From assembly GCA_965215945.1 (NCBI GenBank), contig CBDCFC010000005.1:1-38607 (forward strand): a DNA stretch of 38,607 bases, read 5' to 3'. Position numbers and translations under genes: made by a program. Positions 34,867-38,607 of this stretch are shown in pieces (within the stretch, counting starts at the first letter, position 1; each line of letters starts with the position of its first letter). Source of the DNA: JAHEKD01 sp965215945. Its GTDB lineage: Bacteria > Pseudomonadota > Gammaproteobacteria > Arenicellales > JAHEKD01. Below the pieces are notes generated by a model, which saw only the letters and a program-made list of their open reading frames with translations, was not told the DNA's origin and did not search any database.

Positions 34867-35420
34867 TTAAACCGTTTTACTGTTACGCAGTGGAAAACCA
34901 AATGCTGCTAGCAACGCTTTGGCTTCTTCATCAGTATCTGCCGATGTAGCAATGGTCACATCCAGACCGCGAATCGCATCGATGTTATCGTAATCAATTT
35001 CCGGAAAAACTATTTGCTCTTTAAAGCCAAATGAGTAATTACCGCGACCATCAACAGGACTTATCAGACAAACCACGAAAGTCACAGAATCCGTGGAATT
35101 GCAACGCTGACAAGACGATCAAAAAATTCATACATTCGATCACGACGCAACGTTACTTTGCAGCCAATCGGCCAACCTTCACGGACTTTAAAACCAGCAA
35201 TAGATTTACGGGCAAGCGTTTGTACCGGTTTTTGGCCGCTGATCTTACTTAAATCATCGGTAGCGTGTTCTAATACTTTTTTATCGCCGAGTGCTTCACC
35301 CAATCCCATGTTTAACGAGATTTTGGTTATCTTTGGCACTTGCATTGTATTCGAATACTCAAACTGTTCCATCAACTGTGGAACAACTTTTTCTCGATAA
35401 TATTCTTGTAACCTAGCCAT
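34867..35420 (-). CDS. rplE: 50S ribosomal protein L5, two apparent frameshifts
   Basis: L5 binds 5S rRNA. The N-terminal part (MARLQEYYREKVVPQLM to LVSVAIPRI) and C-terminal part (DGRGNYSFG to AAFGFPLR) are in different frames. Removing one base near 35086 and one near 35055 restores PRIRDFRGLSDKSFDGRGNY and a 183-residue protein of normal length. An essential gene would not tolerate this, so error is the likely cause. Confidence 0.93.
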
Positions 35421-35443
35421 TTTAATGTCTCTTAAACGTATTG

Positions 35444-35763
35444 TTACGCATCAATGGGTTCACCGGAGGATCGAAATACTCTAATTTTCTTACCATCTTC
35501 GGCAAGTTGAATTCCAACACGGTCCGCTTTCCCGGCTTTAGCGTTGTAGATAGCGACTGTTCGAAATATCAATTGGCGCCTCGCGCTCAACGATACCACC
35601 TGTATCACCTTTATTTGGATTAGGGCGCACATGTTTCTTAACTAGATTGACACTGTCAACATAATGCCCGCCCATTATCCAGAATCTGCAATACACTACC
35701 TCGCTTGCCGCGGTCACGACCAGCCAGAACAATAACATCATCACCCTTTTTAATCTTTTGCAT
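35444..35763 (-). CDS. rplX: 50S ribosomal protein L24, two apparent frameshifts
   Basis: Translation from ATG at 35763 begins MQKIKKGDDVIVLAGRDRGK. Removing one base near 35661 gives LDNGRALVDSVNLVKKHVRP; removing another near 35558 gives ISNVAIYNAKAGKADRVG and the proper end at 35444. The repaired protein has 105 residues, the family length. KOW-like GDDVIVLAGRDRGKRG is at the start. Confidence 0.92.
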
Positions 35764-35778
35764 TGCCCAAAAAACCTG

Positions 35779-36149
35779 TTAAATCACTTCCAGGAGCGAG
35801 TGAAACAATTTTCATAAATTTATCACCACGAAGCTCACGAGTTACCGGACCGAAAATACGTGTTCCGACCGGTTGTAATTGCGCATTTAAGAGTACAGCC
35901 GCATTACTATCAAATCTAATTAATGATCCATCACGACGGCGCACACCCTTCTTTGTACGCACTATCACAGCATTGAAAACCTCACCTTTTTTAACTCGAC
36001 TGTTTGGCAACGCTTCTTTCACGCTGATTTTAATGACGTCACCTATTCCCAGCATAACGCCGTTTGGAGCCACCCAGCACTTTTATGCACTGGATTCGCT
36101 TTGCACCGCTGTTGTCTGCCACGGATAATGCACTTTGCATTTGAATCAT
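35779..36149 (-). CDS. rplN: 50S ribosomal protein L14, two apparent frameshifts
   Basis: It begins MIQMQSALSVADNSGAKR at 36149. One extra T near 36046 breaks KRRYAGIGDVIKISVKEA, and one extra C near 35790 hides the true end SLAPEVI before the TAA at 35779. Repaired length is 122 residues, exactly that of E. coli L14. KKGVRRRDGSLIRFD and GTRIFGPVTREL are intact. Confidence 0.94.
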
Positions 36150-36181
36150 CGTTTATGTTCCACGTCTTTGCACATTCTTAT

Positions 36182-36473
36182 CTACTCAGCCCGCTCTACC
36201 ACTTCAACCAAACGCCAGCTTTTACTTTTGGAAATTGGCCGACATTGCTCAATCACCACCGTGTCACCTACACGACAATCATTGTTCTCATCATGCGCAT
36301 GAAATTTTGTTGATCGTCGAATGTATTTTTTATAAAGCGGATGCTTGACCTTGCGCTCAACCTGGATGGTCACTGACTTGTCCATTTTATCACTGACGAC
36401 CACTCCTTGCAGCGACCGTGCCTGACGAATTGTCTGCTGCGTTTTCTTGCGTCATAATGTTTTCTTCAGTCAT
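36182..36473 (-). CDS. rpsQ: 30S ribosomal protein S17, one apparent frameshift
   Basis: The S17 core reads SLQGVVVSDKMDKSVTI, FHAHDENNDCRVGDTV and ISKSKSWRLVEV. The N-terminus starts in another frame, from the ATG at 36473 (MTEENIMTQENAADNS) or 36455, with a single-base change somewhere in 36404-36440. The ATG overlaps the end of rpmC. With the later start the protein has about 90 residues, near the usual 84-87; with the earlier one about 96. Confidence 0.88.
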
Positions 36474-36666
36474 TAGATGCTTTCGCCTTTTCATTCATAA
36501 TAGTTTTGATACGTGCAATTTCCTTGCGTACCTGGCCAAATCTGGCTGTGTTGGACAACTGTCCACTGCCACGCTGCATACGCAAATTAAACTGCTCCTT
36601 GCGCAATTCAATCAACTCTTTATTCAAGTCACTATCAGATTTCGCACGATAATCTTTGGCTTCCAT
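36466..36666 (-). CDS. rpmC: 50S ribosomal protein L29
   Basis: The 66-residue helical protein has ELIELRKEQFNLRMQRGSGQL and VRKEIARIKTIMNEK. It is one of two undamaged genes (with rplP) right of 34867. It overlaps rplP by one base. Confidence 0.96.
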   Translation of the reverse strand: MEAKDYRAKSDSDLNKELIELRKEQFNLRMQRGSGQLSNTARFGQVRKEIARIKTIMNEKAKASND

Positions 36667-37079
36667 CAGATTGCCTGCCGTTTAACAAATGTTGTAGAAA
36701 CTGAAAGTTTTGCACCGGCCAAACGAAAAGCTTCTCGCGCTAATTCCTCGCTGACTCCCTCAATTTCATAAAGAACATGACCAGGCTTGACCTGGGCAAC
36801 CCAATATTCAGGATTACCTTTTCCTTTACCCATTCTCACTTCCAATGGTTTTTTGGAAATAGGTTTATCAGGAAATGCTCTAATCCATAATCGCCCACCA
36901 CGTTTAACATGACGGTTAATCGCTCGTCTTGCGGCTTCAATCTGACGCGCCGTTACTCGGCCTCTAGTAGTCGATTTAAGACCGTATTCGCCAAAACTGA
37001 CTTTATTACCGCGCAATGCCAGGCCGCGATTTCGACCTTTTTGCTGTTTCCTAAATTTTGTACGTTTCGGTTGTAACAT
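36666..37079 (-). CDS. rplP: 50S ribosomal protein L16
   Basis: The 137-residue protein begins MLQPKRTKFRKQQKGRNRG and includes VTARQIEAARRAI, VRMGKGKGNPEYWVAQV and GVSEELAREAFRLA. It has the normal length and an intact frame, and lies 11 bases from the repaired end of rpsC. Confidence 0.98.
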   Translation of the reverse strand: MLQPKRTKFRKQQKGRNRGLALRGNKVSFGEYGLKSTTRGRVTARQIEAARRAINRHVKRGGRLWIRAFPDKPISKKPLEVRMGKGKGNPEYWVAQVKPGHVLYEIEGVSEELAREAFRLAGAKLSVSTTFVKRQAI

Positions 37080-37090
37080 AACGTTCTACC

Positions 37091-37775
37091 TTAAGCTGCC
37101 GTATTGGTCGCCGGGGCTGCAACAGGTGCCTGCATGTTCTTCGTCACCAAATACTTCACCTTTAAATATCCACACTTTCACACCAATAATGCCGTAAGTC
37201 GTTGACGCTTCAGCAAAACCATAATCAATATCTGCACGTAACGTATGCAACGGCACTCGTCCTTCTCGGTACCATTCAGTACGTGCAATTTCTGCACCGT
37301 TTAAGCGGCCTGATACCATTACTTTAATGCCCTTAGCACCTAATCGCATTGCGTTTTTGCACCGACCGTTTCATAGCGCGGCGAAACATAACGCGTCGCT
37401 CAAGTTGCTGGCAAATACCCTCTGCAACTAGATAAGCGTCAATTTCTGGCTTACGCACTTCTTCGATGGCCACAGTTACCGGGCTACCATTTAACTTGGT
37501 TAATTCAGCACGCAATTTTTCAATATCCTCACCTTTTTTACCGATTACGAGTACCGGGTCTTGCAGTTTGGATAGTCACGTTCATATTCTCTGAAGGCCG
37601 CTCGATAGTAATGTTACTAACCGCCGCGTTTGCCAATTTTTTGTTCAAAAAATCCCTAACCTTCAGGTCGGCCGCTAATTTTTCGGCATAATCGGGTGTT
37701 ATGGGCATACCATTTTGCATTCCAGTCTTTAACAATACCCAAGCGAATACCATTAGGTTGTACTTTTTGACCCAT
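37091..37775 (-). CDS. rpsC: 30S ribosomal protein S3, four apparent frameshifts
   Basis: From ATG at 37775 it reads MGQKVQPNGIRLGIVKDW. Removing single bases near 37697, 37552, 37354-37358 and about 37125 restores YAHNPDYAEKL, ARPGLVIGKKGEDIEKL (the KH-domain GxxG loop), VQNAMRLGAKGIKV and an alanine-rich tail ending TNTAA at 37091. The result is 226 residues, near the usual 230. All four are extra bases. Confidence 0.93.
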
Positions 37776-37792
37776 TAGTTGCTCCTGTCTCA

Positions 37793-38118
37793 TCAGCAGA
37801 CGGCAACCGTAATATGGCTGGTGCGCTTAATAATTTTTTCCGGCACGACCTTTAGCACGTGCACGCAGCGTTTTAACACTGGTCCTTCATCAACATGAAT
37901 TTTGCTGACAATTAATTCATCAATATCCGCTCCTTCGTTATGCTCAGCGTTAGCAATTGCTGACTCCAATGCCTTGCGAATCGGCGTGGCTGCTTTTTTA
38001 GAACTGACTCTAAAAGTTCAAGTGCTTGATCAACCGGCTTTAAGCGAATCTGATCAGCAACCAAACGCGCCTTCTGAGGTGAAATACGAATATATTTTGC
38101 AACAGCCTGTACTTGCAT
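37793..38118 (-). CDS. rplV: 50S ribosomal protein L22, three apparent frameshifts
   Basis: It begins MQVQAVAKYIRISPQKARLV. Adding one base near 38008, adding one in the TTTT at 37871-37874, and removing one near 37840 give LELLEFSSKKAATPIR, VDEGPVLKTLRARAKGRA and a tail SHITVAVC ending at 37793. Repaired length is 108 residues. L22 lines the exit tunnel near the macrolide site. Confidence 0.93.
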
Positions 38119-38123
38119 GTACT

Positions 38124-38394
38124 CTACCTCACTTTCCTATCGGCAATATGGCCTTTAAAGTTCGTGTCGGTGCGAATTCACCAAGCTTATGACCAACCAT
38201 ATTTTCATTAATTAAAATAGGCATGTGCTGACGGCCATTGTGAACGGCAATCGTCAATCCGACAAACTCAGGTGTTACCGTTGATCGACGTGACCAAGTC
38301 TTAATTGGCTTGCGGCTATTCTGCTCTTTCGCTTGCATCACCTTCGTCCAAAGGTGGTGATCAACAAATGACCTTTTTTAATTGAACGTGGCAT
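38124..38394 (-). CDS. rpsS: 30S ribosomal protein S19, two apparent frameshifts
   Basis: From ATG at 38394 it reads MPRSIKKG. Adding one base near 38370 gives GPFVDHHLWTKVMQAKEQN, and adding one in 38154-38160 gives the end TFKGHIADRKVR at 38124. The core KTWSRRSTVTPEF and NMVGHKLGEFAPTRT is intact. Repaired length is 90 residues. Confidence 0.93.
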
Positions 38395-38416
38395 AGTTTT
38401 ACTCTATCAATACCTG

Positions 38417-38607
38417 TTATCGCTTGCGCCGGCGGGATGATCATGCCATCCGTGCGTTTGTTACTACGAGTTTTCTTACCTTTTAGTCGGTACCCCCCAG
38501 GGTGACACCGGGTGACGCCCACCCGAAGTACGACCTTCACCACCACCATGCGGGTGGTCCACCGGATTCATCGCTACACCGCGGACTGTTGGGCGAATAC
38601 CGCGCCA
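38417..38607 (-). CDS. rplB: 50S ribosomal protein L2, C-terminal part, two apparent frameshifts
   Basis: The window ends inside this gene, so the start lies to the right. The visible part includes GIRPTVRGVAMNPVDHPHGG, the peptidyl-transferase-proximal His loop of L2, then RTSGGRHPVSPWG. Removing one base at about 38481-38484 and one at about 38434-38436 gives GKKTRSNKRTDGMIIRRRKR and a stop at 38417. Confidence 0.93.

Noticed and set aside
34867..38607. A set of ribosomal pseudogenes or split genes
   Set aside because: Every break is a single-base indel, the flanking frames match the families residue for residue, and most of the genes are essential. Consensus error is far simpler.
1..38607. 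CRISPR array, tRNA or rRNA genes, transposase genes, phage genes
   Set aside because: None was seen by reading; no regularly spaced direct repeats and no transposase or integrase motifs in any frame.

Overview
The window comes from a gammaproteobacterium. It is chromosomal and looks like a facultative hydrogen-using chemolithotroph, but no genus can be named from the sequence alone. Three things support this. The gene order gyrA / mtaD / ubiG / HAD phosphatase / yciK is the one known from Pseudomonas and relatives. The ribosomal run has the canonical S10-spc-alpha order and ends rpsD-rpoA-rplQ. The hydrogenase accessory proteins are of the proteobacterial Hox/Hup/Hyp type.

Region 1 (1-14018, + strand) is a hydrogenase maturation and H2-sensing operon: hoxV/hupK (partial) - hypA - hypB - hoxA - hoxJ - hoxB - hoxC - hypF - hypC - SIS isomerase - hypD - hypE - Ni/Co permease. 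Genes overlap by ATGA or TAATG or are a few bases apart, so they are almost certainly co-transcribed and translationally coupled. HypA/HypB deliver nickel, HypF/HypE make cyanide, HypC/HypD build the Fe(CN)2CO unit, and HoxV is probably a scaffold for it. HoxBC is the cytosolic H2-sensing hydrogenase, with no Tat signal and no C-terminal peptide on the large subunit. It would signal to kinase HoxJ and the NtrC-type activator HoxA. The energy-conserving hydrogenase itself is not in the window and probably lies to the left. Two features are unusual: the H2-sensing block hoxAJBC sits inside the hyp genes, and a phosphoheptose-isomerase-like gene lies between hypC and hypD.

Region 2 (14019-15744) is a small accessory stretch. 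It holds a decayed GNAT fragment, a double-hairpin repeat, and an intact GNAT gene coupled to a methyltransferase gene on the - strand.

Region 3 (15745-27602) is housekeeping: gyrA (-), an AT-rich divergent intergenic region, mtaD-ubiG-mupP-yciK (+), dsbC (-), a lytic transglycosylase and a dodecin (+), an Asp-box protein (-), and maeB (-).

Region 4 (27604-38607, - strand) is the ribosomal protein cluster from rplB (partial, right edge) to rplQ, ending in a strong hairpin terminator shared with maeB.

Reading frames show about 21 single-base indels in conserved genes: hoxV, hypB, gyrA and, very densely, everything from rplE to rplB except rpmC and rplP. Most of these genes are essential and each can be restored by removing or adding single bases. 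I therefore read the indels as consensus errors, probably from a low-coverage contig end, and not as pseudogenes. Coordinates for those genes are given for the repaired reading frame.
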